A model generated the notes under the pieces. The model saw nothing but the letters and a program-made list of their open reading frames with translations. It was not told the origin of the DNA and searched no databases. This document shows positions 1-7,818 of a stretch of DNA of 64,000 nucleotides, piece by piece. The stretch comes from an uncultured Nocardioides sp. (GTDB taxonomy: Bacteria > Actinomycetota > Actinomycetes > Propionibacteriales > Nocardioidaceae): contig NZ_CANKYS010000002.1 in assembly GCF_947488025.1 (NCBI RefSeq), positions 62,001-126,000 on the forward strand, given 5' to 3'. Numbering within the stretch: the stretch's first letter is position 1; each line of letters starts with the position of its first letter. The position numbers and the translations under genes were made by a program.

Positions 1-1
1 G

Positions 2-121
2 CCCTACGAGGACATCTACCTCCCCGCCGTCGCCAGTGGCGCCTTCACCGAGGTCGACGTGGTCGGGTCGATGCGCGTGCTACGACGTACGACCGGAGAC
101 GCCGGCGACCCGATCGGCTGA
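2..121 (+). CDS. C-terminal end of an unidentified protein (partial)
   Basis: Frame 2 is open from the left edge to a TGA at 119-121 and encodes the last 39 residues of a protein. The sequence ends in GSMRVLRRTTGDAGDPIG and gives no family signature I can name. Codon use has the strong third-position GC typical of the real genes here. It converges on the toroid gene and their 3' ends overlap by about 40 bp. The start lies outside the window, so the function is unknown. Confidence 0.5.
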   Translation, partial: PYEDIYLPAVASGAFTEVDVVGSMRVLRRTTGDAGDPIG

Positions 122-1177
122 CCCGTCACCGGACGGGCAGCCGCACTCCAGGCCGAGCTCCGCGAAGTCGGGGGCGAGGGTCGTCCCGCGCATGATGTCG
201 GCACCCGGGGTGCGGTCGGTCACCTGGTCGACGGCCAGGACCACCGCGGCGGCCGTGTAGGTGGTCTGCTCGACCGGCCAGTTCACCCCGTCGGGAAACA
301 CGTAGCCGGTCCAGTAGGCGCCCTCGTCGGTGCGCAGGTGCTGCATGTCGGCCAGCAGCTGCAGCGCCCGCGCGCGGTCACCGAGGGCGTCGAGCGCCAT
401 CACCAGCTCGCAGGTCTCCGCCCCCGTCACCCAGGGGTTCTCCGAGACGCAGCGGATGCCGAGGCCCGGCTCCACGAAGGTGTCCCAGCGCTCGGCGAGG
501 AGCGCATGGGCCTCGGGCCCGCGGACCGCACCGCCCAGCACCGGGTAGTACCAGTCCATCGAGAAGGTCGACTTGTCCAGGAACAGGTCGCGGTGCTCGC
601 GCAGGGCGTGGCCGAGCCGGCCGCCCGCGAGCTCCCAGTCGACCTGCGGCTCCCCCACCAGCTCCGCGAGCGCGACACCCGCGCGCAGCGAGTGGTAGAT
701 GCTCGACGAGCCCGCCAGCAGCGCGTCGGCGTTGACCGGGCCGGGCTCGCCGTGCGCCCACTCCTGCGACCAGGCGACACCGCCGAACGGCAGCTGCATG
801 CCGACCACGAAGTCGAGCGCGCGGCGCACCGTCGGCCACATCCGGCGGACGAACGCCTCGTCGCGCGCGACCAGCCAGTGGTGCCACGTCGCGACGGCGA
901 CGTACGCCGACATGTTGGTCTCGCCGGAGTGGTCCTCGACCTCGCCGACGACGATCTTCATCGGCCACGAGCCGTCGGCCCGCTGCGTCTCGCGCGCCCA
1001 CTCGAAGGCGCGCTCGGCGGCGTCGCTCTGCCCGCCGACCATGAGCGCCATCGCCGACTCGAGGTGGTTCCACACGTCGGTGTGCTCGCCCGGGGTCCAC
1101 GGGACGGCGCCGGACGGCTCCTGCATGGCCGCGATCGACGCCGCGGTCTGCTCGACCTGCGCGCGGGTGAGGCTCAC
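80..1177 (-). CDS. alpha/alpha-toroid protein, prenyltransferase/squalene-cyclase-like
   Basis: A 365-residue protein starting at GTG (complement of 1175-1177). Helical repeats with aromatic/Gly motifs (ADGSWPMK near residue 67, GAYWTGYVFPDGVNWP near the C terminus) suggest an alpha/alpha toroid or (alpha/alpha)6 barrel, the group usually annotated prenyltransferase/squalene oxidase-like. I see no DxDD or DDxxD motif, so terpene cyclase activity is not supported. The C-terminal Trp-rich block also resembles glycosidase-type (alpha/alpha)6 barrels. It is the third gene of a run behind a glycosyltransferase and a methyltransferase, 62 nt after the latter, so it probably acts in the same pathway. 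The product is unknown. Confidence 0.75.
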   Translation of the reverse strand: MSLTRAQVEQTAASIAAMQEPSGAVPWTPGEHTDVWNHLESAMALMVGGQSDAAERAFEWARETQRADGSWPMKIVVGEVEDHSGETNMSAYVAVATWHHWLVARDEAFVRRMWPTVRRALDFVVGMQLPFGGVAWSQEWAHGEPGPVNADALLAGSSSIYHSLRAGVALAELVGEPQVDWELAGGRLGHALREHRDLFLDKSTFSMDWYYPVLGGAVRGPEAHALLAERWDTFVEPGLGIRCVSENPWVTGAETCELVMALDALGDRARALQLLADMQHLRTDEGAYWTGYVFPDGVNWPVEQTTYTAAAVVLAVDQVTDRTPGADIMRGTTLAPDFAELGLECGCPSGDGSADRVAGVSGRTS

Positions 1178-1239
1178 GTCGGGGTCCCCGCGGCGTTGTT
1201 CGGGGGAGCGCAGCGGAGGAGGAGAACGTCGTGGGGTGT

Positions 1240-1986
1240 TCACGCGGCCGGCTTCTGGAAGTAGAGCACCATGCTCTTCCCGATGAGCGGGTCGAGCACC
1301 TTGCCGGCGTACTGCAGCGCCTTGGGGTTCTTCATGATCTCCCACACCAGGAGCTTGTGGTAGGCCTTGGCGAGCGGGTGGTCGTCGTTGGTGACGCCGA
1401 CCGCGCACTTGATCCACCAGTAGGGCGTGTGGAGCCCGTGCGCGTGGTCCCGGCCGATGAAGACCATCGCGTCGCCGGGGGTGCCGTCGTTGGAGCGACC
1501 GGCCTTGGTGACCTTGTCGACGAGCTCCTGGGCCGTGTAGATACGGATGTGGCCGCCCTCGGCGTTGTGGTAGTCGTCGGAGAGCTTCCAGTTGACGATC
1601 TCGGGCAGCCACCGGGGCACGGAGACCGCCAGCGTGCCGCCCGGGCGCAGGACCCGTACGAGCTCCTTGATCGCGTCGACGTCGGCGTGGATGTGCTCCA
1701 GCACCTCGGCGGCGACGATGCGGTCGAACTCCCCGTCGGCGAAGGGCAGGGCGAGGGCGTCGCCCTCCTTGACGTCGGCCTCGGCGCCCTCGGGCACCTC
1801 GCCCGCCTCGCGCATGGCGGTGAACCACTCACGCACGGTCGCGAGCTCGTCGGCGTCCTGGTCGAAGGCGATGACGTCGGCACCGCGCTTGTACATCTCG
1901 AACGCGTGGCGCCCCGCGCCGCAGCCCATGTCGAGCACCCGGTCGCCCGGGCGCAGGCCGAGCCGGTCGAAGTCAACGGTCAGCAC
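1240..1986 (-). CDS. class I SAM-dependent methyltransferase
   Basis: A 248-residue Rossmann-type methyltransferase. Motif I (VLDMGCGAG, residues 17-25) binds SAM; the acidic loop (FDQD), a post-I Asp and the motif VLEHIHAD follow in order. Start chosen at GTG (complement of 1984-1986) because AGGGAG lies upstream at normal spacing. This start overlaps the glycosyltransferase gene by 14 nt, so translation is probably coupled. The C-terminal part (about residues 150-248) is aromatic-rich and may form a substrate cap. The acceptor is not predictable; a glycosylated lipid or sugar is a reasonable inference from the neighbours. Confidence 0.85.
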   Translation of the reverse strand: MLTVDFDRLGLRPGDRVLDMGCGAGRHAFEMYKRGADVIAFDQDADELATVREWFTAMREAGEVPEGAEADVKEGDALALPFADGEFDRIVAAEVLEHIHADVDAIKELVRVLRPGGTLAVSVPRWLPEIVNWKLSDDYHNAEGGHIRIYTAQELVDKVTKAGRSNDGTPGDAMVFIGRDHAHGLHTPYWWIKCAVGVTNDDHPLAKAYHKLLVWEIMKNPKALQYAGKVLDPLIGKSMVLYFQKPAA

Positions 1987-3241
1987 GGGTGTTCTCCCTG
2001 TGGCTCTGCGCTCGCTGGAAGGCGGCGATGGTCTCCTCGTAGGCGGCGGCGGTGGCCTCGGCCACGGCCCGCCAGCTGAACAGCTCCTCGACCCGGGCAC
2101 GTCCGGCCGCGCCCATCGTCGTACGTCGCTCGGGGTCGTCGAGCAGCGCGGCGATCGCCTGCTCCAGCTCGCCCACGTCGCCGGGGGTGACCAGGTCGGC
2201 GCACTGGCCGTCGGGACCGACGACCTCCGGGATCGCGCCGGCGCGCGAGACCACCAGCGGCGTCGCGCAGGCCATCAGCTCGGCGGTGGGCAGCGAGAAG
2301 CCCTCGTAGAGCGACGGCACGCAGGCCACCTCGGCCGACCCCATCACCTCGACGAGCTCGGCGTCGCTGACGCCGCTGACGAAGGACACCTTGTCGACGA
2401 TGCCGAGCTGGTCGATGAGCTTCTCGGTGCGCCCGCCCGGCTCCGGCCGGGTCACGAGCACGAGCGACACGTCGCGCTCGACGGCGAGCTTGGCGAAGGC
2501 CTCGAGGAGGGTCGCGATGCCCTTCATCGGGGCGTCGGCGCTGGCCATGGCCAGGATCCGGCCGGGGACGCGCGGGGCGGTGGGCGGCGCGAAGACGTCG
2601 TCCACACCGAGCAGGATCGTCTGCATCCGGGCCGGGTCGACGCCGAAGTCACGGGCCACGTCGCGGGTCGAGGACTCCGACGGGGTGAGCACCTTGCGGT
2701 AGCGCTTGGCGACCCGGGTCTGCATCCGCAGGAAGCCGTACCACCGGCGCAGGGTGAGCCGCTTGCGCCACGTCGGCGCGGTCTGCAGGTCGATCCGGCG
2801 GTCCATCGTGATCGGGTGGTGGATCGTCGCGACGACCGGCAGGCCGTAGGACTCCAGCTCCAGGATGTCGGTGCCGAGCACCTGGTTGTCGTGGGCGACG
2901 TCGAAGTCGCCGGCACGGTCCTTCATCAGCCGCGCGATGCGCGAGCTGAAGGTCTTCGGCTCGGGGAACCCGGCCGTGCACATGGTGAGGAACTCCTCGA
3001 CGTCGATGAGGTCGCGGAACTCCCGCAGGTGCGGCACCCGGAACGGGTCCGGCTCGCGGTAGAGGTCGAGGCTCGGCACCTTGGTGAGCACGACACCCTC
3101 GTCGAGGTCCGGGTAGGGCTGGCCCGAGAACACCTCCACCTCGTGACCGAGCCGGACGAGCTCGCGGCTGAGGTGGCGGATGTAGACGCCCTGTCCGCCG
3201 CAGTGCGGCTTGCTGCGGTAGGACAGCATGGCGATGCGCAC
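1973..3241 (-). CDS. family 4 glycosyltransferase (GT-B fold)
   Basis: A 422-residue retaining GT-B enzyme of the GT4 type. The N-terminal glycine loop (GGQGVY, residues 15-20) belongs to the acceptor domain. The C-terminal domain has the donor-binding E-x7-E motif in EGFSLPTAE and a GAIPEVVG loop. It should transfer a sugar from a nucleotide-sugar donor at the cytoplasmic face. Start GTG (complement of 3239-3241) is preceded by AAAGG. It is the first gene of the GT-methyltransferase-toroid run, with its own promoter and an inverted repeat upstream. Donor and acceptor are unknown. Confidence 0.88.
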   Translation of the reverse strand: MRIAMLSYRSKPHCGGQGVYIRHLSRELVRLGHEVEVFSGQPYPDLDEGVVLTKVPSLDLYREPDPFRVPHLREFRDLIDVEEFLTMCTAGFPEPKTFSSRIARLMKDRAGDFDVAHDNQVLGTDILELESYGLPVVATIHHPITMDRRIDLQTAPTWRKRLTLRRWYGFLRMQTRVAKRYRKVLTPSESSTRDVARDFGVDPARMQTILLGVDDVFAPPTAPRVPGRILAMASADAPMKGIATLLEAFAKLAVERDVSLVLVTRPEPGGRTEKLIDQLGIVDKVSFVSGVSDAELVEVMGSAEVACVPSLYEGFSLPTAELMACATPLVVSRAGAIPEVVGPDGQCADLVTPGDVGELEQAIAALLDDPERRTTMGAAGRARVEELFSWRAVAEATAAAYEETIAAFQRAQSHRENTRADR

Positions 3242-3277
3242 TGTGGTCTGCCTTTCGTGGCGCTCCGTGAGTGGCCC

Positions 3278-3300
3278 ATTATGCCTACTCGTCGGTAGGC
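3278..3300 (-). promoter_or_regulatory. promoter and possible operator of the GT4 run
   Basis: On the minus strand CATAAT (complement of 3278-3283) is a good -10 box, about 37 bp before the GTG start. Abutting it upstream is the inverted repeat GCCTAC-N6-GTAGGC (3283-3300), placed over the spacer/-35 region where a repressor would block polymerase. The size suits a TetR-like dimer; the regulator is not in view. Confidence 0.45.
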
Positions 3301-3317
3301 CCCGACGTGGCCGGGGC
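3299..3317 (-). terminator. terminator-like hairpin after the SPFH-like gene
   Basis: GCCCCG-N7-CGGGGC forms a 6-bp all-GC stem directly after the stop codon at 3318. There is no clear U-tract, as is common in actinobacteria. It would end the 5800-3318 transcript before the GT4 promoter. Confidence 0.4.
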
Positions 3318-3728
3318 TCAGGACCCGCCGGCCAACCGGAACTCGTGGTGGAGGCGGACCCCGTCCGGGTCGTGCGGCCGCACCTCGGCGTGGGTGACAC
3401 TGGCGTAGACCCCTGACCCGACCGGCGCCAGCGCGAGGCCTTGCTCGACGGCACCGACGACGCGGGCGCGCCCCACCAGGAGCTCCTCGGACGCGACCTC
3501 GGTGCCGAGCTGGCGGAGCACCAGCACACACACGGCGTGGACGGCCCGCTGGTCGGCGGGGTCGTAGCCCAGCGCCGGAGCGCCGTCGCGCGGAGGCCGC
3601 ACCGCGAGGCGGACCGTGACGTCGATCAGCACGACGAGGTCGTCCTGCGCGACCACCGGGCAGCCGGTCAGGACGTAGTCCCGGTCGCGCACGTCGACAC
3701 CCCCGGCACGGGGAGAGAACAGGCCCAT
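3318..3728 (-). CDS. small SPFH/band-7-like protein
   Basis: A 136-residue protein with the pattern of an SPFH (band 7) domain: DVRDRDYVLTG, alternating hydrophobics in DDLVVLIDVTVRLAV, an Asp-Pro-type segment around YDPADQRAV, then a short strand GVYASVTHAEVRPHD. There is no membrane anchor or coiled-coil extension as in flotillins, so this would be the bare domain. It starts 6 nt after the flavin reductase gene ends and is probably the last gene of that run. Family placement rests on pattern only and is tentative. Confidence 0.6.
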   Translation of the reverse strand: MGLFSPRAGGVDVRDRDYVLTGCPVVAQDDLVVLIDVTVRLAVRPPRDGAPALGYDPADQRAVHAVCVLVLRQLGTEVASEELLVGRARVVGAVEQGLALAPVGSGVYASVTHAEVRPHDPDGVRLHHEFRLAGGS

Positions 3729-3734
3729 CGCGGC

Positions 3735-4706
3735 TCACGCCTCGCTGGAGTGGCCGGGGAAGACGTGGGCGGAGGGGTCGAGCACGACGGCGGCGTTGTT
3801 CACGGCGGTGGCCGCCTCGCCGAAGCCGACGGCGATGAGCCGGACCTTGCCCGGGTAGTCGGTGATGTCACCGGCGGCGAACACGCGCGGCAGGTTGGTG
3901 CGCATCGAGGAGTCGACGACCACGTGGCGCTTCTGCGTCTCCAGTCCCCACTGCTGGATCGCCCCGAGGTCGGCGATGAAGCCCAGCGCGGCGACGAGAG
4001 CCTGCGCCTCCAGGACGTGCGGCTCCTCCCCGTCGACGCTGACCACGACCTCCTCGAGGTGGTTCTCCCCGCGCAGCTCGGTCACCTGGGCGTTGGTGAT
4101 GATCCGGACGCTCGAGTCCTTGACCGCGGCCACGGTGCGCTCGTGCGCGCGGAACGCGTCGCGGCGGTGCACGAGCGTCACCGAGGAGGCGATCGGCTCG
4201 AGGTGCTGGGCCCAGTCGAACGCGCTGTCACCTCCCCCGACGATCACCACGTCCTTGCCGGCGTACGGCGCGAAGCTGGGCACGAAGAACTCCATGCCGC
4301 GCCCCACCCAGCCGTCACCGGCCGGCAGCGGCCGCGGGCTGAACTTGCCGATGCCCGAGGTGATGAGCACGGCGCCGGCCGTCACGGTCGTGCCGTCGTC
4401 GAGGGTGACGACCACCCGGTCCTCGCCGTGCTCGAGGGTGGTCGCCGTCCGGTCGAGGAGGTACGTCGGGTCGGCCGTGGCAGCCTGCGCCACCAGCCCC
4501 TCGACGAGGTCGCGCCCCTTCACGCTGGGGAAGCCGGCGACGTCGAGGATCGCCTTCTCGGGGTACATCGCGGTGATCTGGCCGCCGAGCTCGGGCAGCG
4601 AGTCGACCACCGCGACGCTCAGGCCGCGGAAGCCGGCGTAGTAGGCGGAGAACAGCCCCGTCGGGCCCGCGCCGATGATCAGCAGGTCGGTCGTCACGTC
4701 GTCCAC
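3735..4706 (-). CDS. ferredoxin/flavodoxin--NADP(+) reductase, YumC/TrxR-like type
   Basis: A 323-residue two-dinucleotide-fold flavoprotein. GAGPTG (residues 12-17) binds FAD, GGQITAMYPEK is typical of the YumC family, and VGGGDSAFDWA is the NADPH fold. GDI near the C terminus (AAGDITDYPGK) contacts FAD. There is no CxxC in the NADPH domain, which separates it from thioredoxin reductase. Expected reaction: electron transfer between NADPH and ferredoxin. Start GTG (complement of 4704-4706) is preceded by GGAAGGA at 8 nt spacing. It lies between the Mce-associated pair and the SPFH-like gene. Confidence 0.85.
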   Translation of the reverse strand: MDDVTTDLLIIGAGPTGLFSAYYAGFRGLSVAVVDSLPELGGQITAMYPEKAILDVAGFPSVKGRDLVEGLVAQAATADPTYLLDRTATTLEHGEDRVVVTLDDGTTVTAGAVLITSGIGKFSPRPLPAGDGWVGRGMEFFVPSFAPYAGKDVVIVGGGDSAFDWAQHLEPIASSVTLVHRRDAFRAHERTVAAVKDSSVRIITNAQVTELRGENHLEEVVVSVDGEEPHVLEAQALVAALGFIADLGAIQQWGLETQKRHVVVDSSMRTNLPRVFAAGDITDYPGKVRLIAVGFGEAATAVNNAAVVLDPSAHVFPGHSSEA

Positions 4707-4770
4707 GTCGCGGATCCTTCCGTCGGGGCGGCCCGGCCACAAGGGCCGGTCCGCGGCTGTCCGTGCGTCG

Positions 4771-5301
4771 TCAGAGCGCGTCGAGCTCGTCGACCTTCCA
4801 CTCCCCACCCACGCGCCGCAGCGTCACCAGCACGCGGTGGAGGTCGAGCGTGGGCCGTTCCAGCCCCCGGCCCGAGGTGCGCTGGTTGACGAAGACCAGC
4901 ACCCGGGCGTACGTCGCCGAGGCGGTCACGAGTGCCGTGTCGACGACCTCGGCCTCGACCACCGTGCGGTCACGGCGGCTCGAGGTGGTGACACCCGCCA
5001 TCGTGCGGTCGTAGCGCTGCTGCATGGTCGGCGTCATCAACCTGCGGGCGGCGTCCTTGTCGTAGGACAGCGACCTCCACGAGTAGCTGTAGGCCTTGCG
5101 TGCGGCTGCAGCCGCACCCAGCCGCGCCGACTCCTTCACCACGGGAGACGCGACGACGGCCTCCGCCGCGTCCGCGCTGCTGACGTCGGTGGCGGCGACG
5201 TCGCGGGAGTCGCGGAGCGCCCACACGAGCGCACCGGCCGCGAGCACGACCAGCGCGACGAGCACCACCAGCCACCGGTTCAGCGCCGTACCGCTCGTCA
5301 C
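4771..5301 (-). CDS. Mce-associated membrane protein-like
   Basis: A 176-residue protein with one N-terminal membrane segment (about residues 8-30) and an extracellular domain of the NTF2-like type found in Mce-associated proteins: a helix (SYSWRSLSYDKDAARRL), a central TMQQRYDRTM, and a strand pair ending in GEWKVDEL. Such proteins usually accompany mce lipid-import operons, but no MlaE/MceA-F genes are in view. The start lies 4 nt after the preceding stop within a purine-rich TGAGGTGAGG region. It pairs with the next protein of the same type. Confidence 0.75.
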   Translation of the reverse strand: MTSGTALNRWLVVLVALVVLAAGALVWALRDSRDVAATDVSSADAAEAVVASPVVKESARLGAAAAARKAYSYSWRSLSYDKDAARRLMTPTMQQRYDRTMAGVTTSSRRDRTVVEAEVVDTALVTASATYARVLVFVNQRTSGRGLERPTLDLHRVLVTLRRVGGEWKVDELDAL

Positions 5302-5305
5302 GTCC

Positions 5306-5800
5306 TCACCTCACGAACCGCAGGTCGTCGGTGAGCCAACGCCCGTCCTCGCGGACCAGTTCCAGGCGCAGCCGGTAGTAGCGGACCTGGCCCTCGCCGG
5401 TGGTGCCGGTGTTGGTCACGGTGCTGTTGGCCGCCACCAGGACCGTGGCCGAGTCGTCGTCCTGGTCGCCCACCCCGAGGGCGACCACCTCCGGGGACGA
5501 GGTGGCCTCGGTGCGGACCGCCTCCCTGGTGAGGGTCTCGCGCTGGGAGGCGTACTGCTCGGCGAAGTCACCGGTCGCGCCGTCGAGGACCGCATCGATC
5601 AGCGGGTCCATGTCGCGGTGGTCGACGGTGAGGAAGGCGAGCGCCTCGGTGCGCGCCGCGCCCGCGACGTCGTGCTGGGCGGCGGTGAGCTCCCCGTCCG
5701 CCTCGTCCCCACCGGTGACCACCAGCGCGGTCGCGACCAGCAGCGCGAGGAGAACGAGGACGAGGCCGCCGGCCACCCACCTCCCCGCTCGCTCGCCCAC
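5306..5800 (-). CDS. Mce-associated membrane protein-like, first of pair
   Basis: A 164-residue single-pass protein (membrane segment about residues 9-29) with an extracytoplasmic domain ending RYYRLRLELVREDGRWLTDDLRF, the same architecture as its downstream neighbour, so probably an ancient tandem duplicate. The GTG start (complement of 5798-5800) lies 6 nt after a TAGGTT -10 box, so the mRNA is probably leaderless. It begins the run continuing into the reductase and SPFH-like genes. Function as an accessory of a membrane complex is inferred from the family. Confidence 0.75.
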   Translation of the reverse strand: MGERAGRWVAGGLVLVLLALLVATALVVTGGDEADGELTAAQHDVAGAARTEALAFLTVDHRDMDPLIDAVLDGATGDFAEQYASQRETLTREAVRTEATSSPEVVALGVGDQDDDSATVLVAANSTVTNTGTTGEGQVRYYRLRLELVREDGRWLTDDLRFVR

Positions 5801-5866
5801 GGGCCGAACCTAGCCCAGCGGAGCGTCGCCGTGGCGGTGATCCGCGCGTCCCTAGACTGCGTCGTC
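5801..5866. promoter_or_regulatory. divergent leaderless promoter pair
   Basis: Minus strand: TAGGTT (complement of 5807-5812) 6 nt before the Mce-associated start. Plus strand: TAGACT (5853-5858) 8 nt before the channel GTG. Both match the actinobacterial TAnnnT box at a distance that places transcription at or next to the start codon. Confidence 0.65.
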
Positions 5867-6526
5867 GTGACCCGACCGCTGCGCTACCTCACCGAGCACC
5901 CCTCTGCGATGCTGCTCGGGGCACAGCTCCTCCAGGTGCTGCTGTGGCCGTTCCTCGACGACTCGGTGGTGGGCCGGGCGGGCCTCGGCGCCATCGGGAT
6001 GCTGGCCGTCGGAGCGGCCGTCCTGGCCGTGCGACGCACGCCCATGGCCAGCAGGATCATCCTGCTCCTCGGGGCACCCGCGATGGTGCTGACGCTGATC
6101 GAGCCCGTCTTCCCGGACCAGGACGCTGTCGTCCTGCTCTCGGGCGTGCTGCACGCACCGTTCTACTTCTACGTCTCGTACGCGTTGCTGCGCTACCTGC
6201 TGCACGACGACAAGGTCACCACCGACGAGTACTTCGCGACCGGGGCCGCCTTCACGGTGGTCGCCTGGGGCTTCGCCTACCTGTACTCGGCGGTGCAGGT
6301 GGTCTGGCCCGGGTCGTTCAGCAGTGGCGACGGCCTCGGCGACCACACCTGGTTCGAGCTGCTCTACCTGTCGTTCTCGATCCTCACGAGCGTCGGGCTC
6401 TCCGACATCGTGGCCGTCGGCGCACAAGCGAGGTCGGTGGTGATGGTGGAGATGATGACCGGCGTGTTCTACATCGCGATGGTCGTGGCCCGCATGGTCG
6501 GCCTCACCATCCTGCTTCGCCGCTGA
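5867..6526 (+). CDS. potassium-channel-like membrane protein with variant filter
   Basis: A 219-residue protein with about six membrane helices, a re-entrant pore helix (ELLYLSFSIL, about 164-173) and a last helix, as in Ion_trans_2 channels. At the selectivity-filter position it carries TSVGLSD (174-180) instead of TVGYGD-type: Tyr is Leu and the second Gly is Ser. Four extra helices precede the pore domain. No RCK or other cytoplasmic regulatory domain follows. It stands alone between divergent and convergent neighbours. It may be a channel with altered selectivity or a non-conducting relative. Confidence 0.75.
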   Translation: MTRPLRYLTEHPSAMLLGAQLLQVLLWPFLDDSVVGRAGLGAIGMLAVGAAVLAVRRTPMASRIILLLGAPAMVLTLIEPVFPDQDAVVLLSGVLHAPFYFYVSYALLRYLLHDDKVTTDEYFATGAAFTVVAWGFAYLYSAVQVVWPGSFSSGDGLGDHTWFELLYLSFSILTSVGLSDIVAVGAQARSVVMVEMMTGVFYIAMVVARMVGLTILLRR

Positions 6527-6550
6527 GTCGACCTCCGGGGGCCGGCGCGG

Positions 6551-7111
6551 TCAGTCCTCGTCCTCGTCCTCGTCGTCGAGGAGGCCTTCCTTCTCCGCCT
6601 CCTGCACGATCCGGCGGACGTTGTCGATGCTGCCGCAGTCGGCGTCGAGCTGCTTGTTGCGCTCGGTCGCGAAGGCTTCGCCCAGCTCGGCGCGCACCTT
6701 CTCGCTGACCTCCTCGCGGGCCGGGTTGAGGATCGTCAGCTCCTCCTCGGTGAGGTGGTGGTTGAGCGCGGTGGCGAGCTCCTCGACGGCGTCGTCGAAG
6801 GCCTGGGTGTCGGTGCCCTTGAGCTCCAGCACCGTGAGCATGGCCTCGTGGCCCTCGGCGTGCTCCTCCTCGCCGTGCTCGGCCTCGTGCTCGGTGATCG
6901 CGTTCTTGCGGCGCAGCCGGGGGTAGACGTGCTTCTCCTCCGCCTCCGCGTGGGCGACGTGCAGTGCGGCCAGCGCCTTGCGGACGGCATCGCGGTCCGA
7001 CGTGCTGTCCCGCAGCTGCCGCATGAGGGACTCGAAGCGGCGGTGGTCCTCGAGGATCAGGTCGATGACGTCGCCGGACACGGGGCGACCGAGGTCGATG
7101 GGAGTGCTCAT
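6551..7111 (-). CDS. hemerythrin-like (HHE) domain protein
   Basis: A 186-residue four-helix HHE protein. Iron-ligand candidates occur in order: H in LEDHRRFE, H/E in HVAHAEAEEKHVYP, a His/Glu-rich turn EHEAEHGEEEHAEGHE, and HH in ALNHHLTEEE. It probably binds a di-iron centre and senses or detoxifies oxygen, NO or related species in the cytoplasm. The C terminus is a run of acidic residues (DDEDEDED). Start ATG lies 6 nt after TAGGTT, so it is probably leaderless. Monocistronic. Confidence 0.85.
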   Translation of the reverse strand: MSTPIDLGRPVSGDVIDLILEDHRRFESLMRQLRDSTSDRDAVRKALAALHVAHAEAEEKHVYPRLRRKNAITEHEAEHGEEEHAEGHEAMLTVLELKGTDTQAFDDAVEELATALNHHLTEEELTILNPAREEVSEKVRAELGEAFATERNKQLDADCGSIDNVRRIVQEAEKEGLLDDEDEDED

Positions 7112-7189
7112 GCCGCGAACCTAGCGCCTGGTCCGACCAGGGCCCTTCGGCCCACCTCCAGAGGGGTGGGGCGTGCCTACCATGGTGAG
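7112..7189. promoter_or_regulatory. divergent leaderless promoter pair
   Basis: Minus strand: TAGGTT (complement of 7118-7123), 6 nt before the hemerythrin ATG. Plus strand: TACCAT (7178-7183), 6 nt before the DUF1707 GTG at 7190. Neither side leaves room for a leader, so both mRNAs are probably leaderless. Confidence 0.6.
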
Positions 7190-7705
7190 GTGTCAGGGAT
7201 CGAGGTGTGGAACCAGTTCGACCACGACCCCCGCGTCCCCGCCAACCGGTCGATGCGGGCGTCGGACCGCGACCGCGCGGTCATCGAGGCCGTGCTCACC
7301 GACGCCTTCGCCGAAGGACGCCTCACGCGTGACGAGTACGACGAGCGCACCGACGCGGCGCTCTCGAGCCGGACGCTCGGCGACCTGGTGCCGCTAGTCG
7401 AGGACCTGCCCGTCGCCCTGCCACCGCGGCCCGGCACGGCCGACTTCCACGCGCAGGCGGTCCGGAAGTGGGAGGCCGACCGGCGTGAGGCACTGCTCGG
7501 CCTCATCGGGCTCTCCGCGCTGCTGTGGACGATCTGGGCGGTCACGATGTGGGGCGAGTTCCCCTGGCCGCTGTTCCCGATGGGATTCGCGCTGATGCAC
7601 CTCGCGCGCATCGTCGTGAACAAGCGCGACATCGTCGACGAGCATGCCCGCCGGCTGGAGAGGAAGCAGCGCAAGGAGCTCAGGAAGCGGGAAGAGGAGG
7701 GCTGA
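7190..7705 (+). CDS. DUF1707 and 2TM-domain protein
   Basis: A 171-residue protein. The N-terminal DUF1707 domain (about residues 15-68) has the usual MRASDRDRAVIEAV...EGRLTRDEYDERTDAAL pattern. Two membrane helices follow (about 97-140) and then a very basic tail (KQRKELRKREEEG). The GTG at 7190 was chosen because a TACCAT -10 box ends 6 nt before it; the nearby ATG at 7182 is out of frame. Actinobacterial DUF1707 proteins are common but uncharacterised, so a role in membrane or DNA binding is unproven. Confidence 0.8.
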   Translation: MSGIEVWNQFDHDPRVPANRSMRASDRDRAVIEAVLTDAFAEGRLTRDEYDERTDAALSSRTLGDLVPLVEDLPVALPPRPGTADFHAQAVRKWEADRREALLGLIGLSALLWTIWAVTMWGEFPWPLFPMGFALMHLARIVVNKRDIVDEHARRLERKQRKELRKREEEG

Positions 7706-7767
7706 GGCCGATCAGCCCGCCGCTCGTCACTCCGTCGCCGGCGTGCTCGCTTCGCTCGCCCGCAGCT

Positions 7768-7810
7768 CCTCGCTCGTCGAGGACCTTCCGAGCTCGTTCC
7801 TCGCTCGAGG
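7768..7810. terminator. two small inverted repeats between convergent genes
   Basis: CCTCG-N5-CGAGG (7768-7782) and CCTCG-CT-CGAGG (7799-7810) lie between the ends of the DUF1707 gene and uvrB. The stems are short and there is no U-run; a weak two-way terminator is possible. Confidence 0.3.
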
Positions 7811-7818
7811 CCCTCTCC

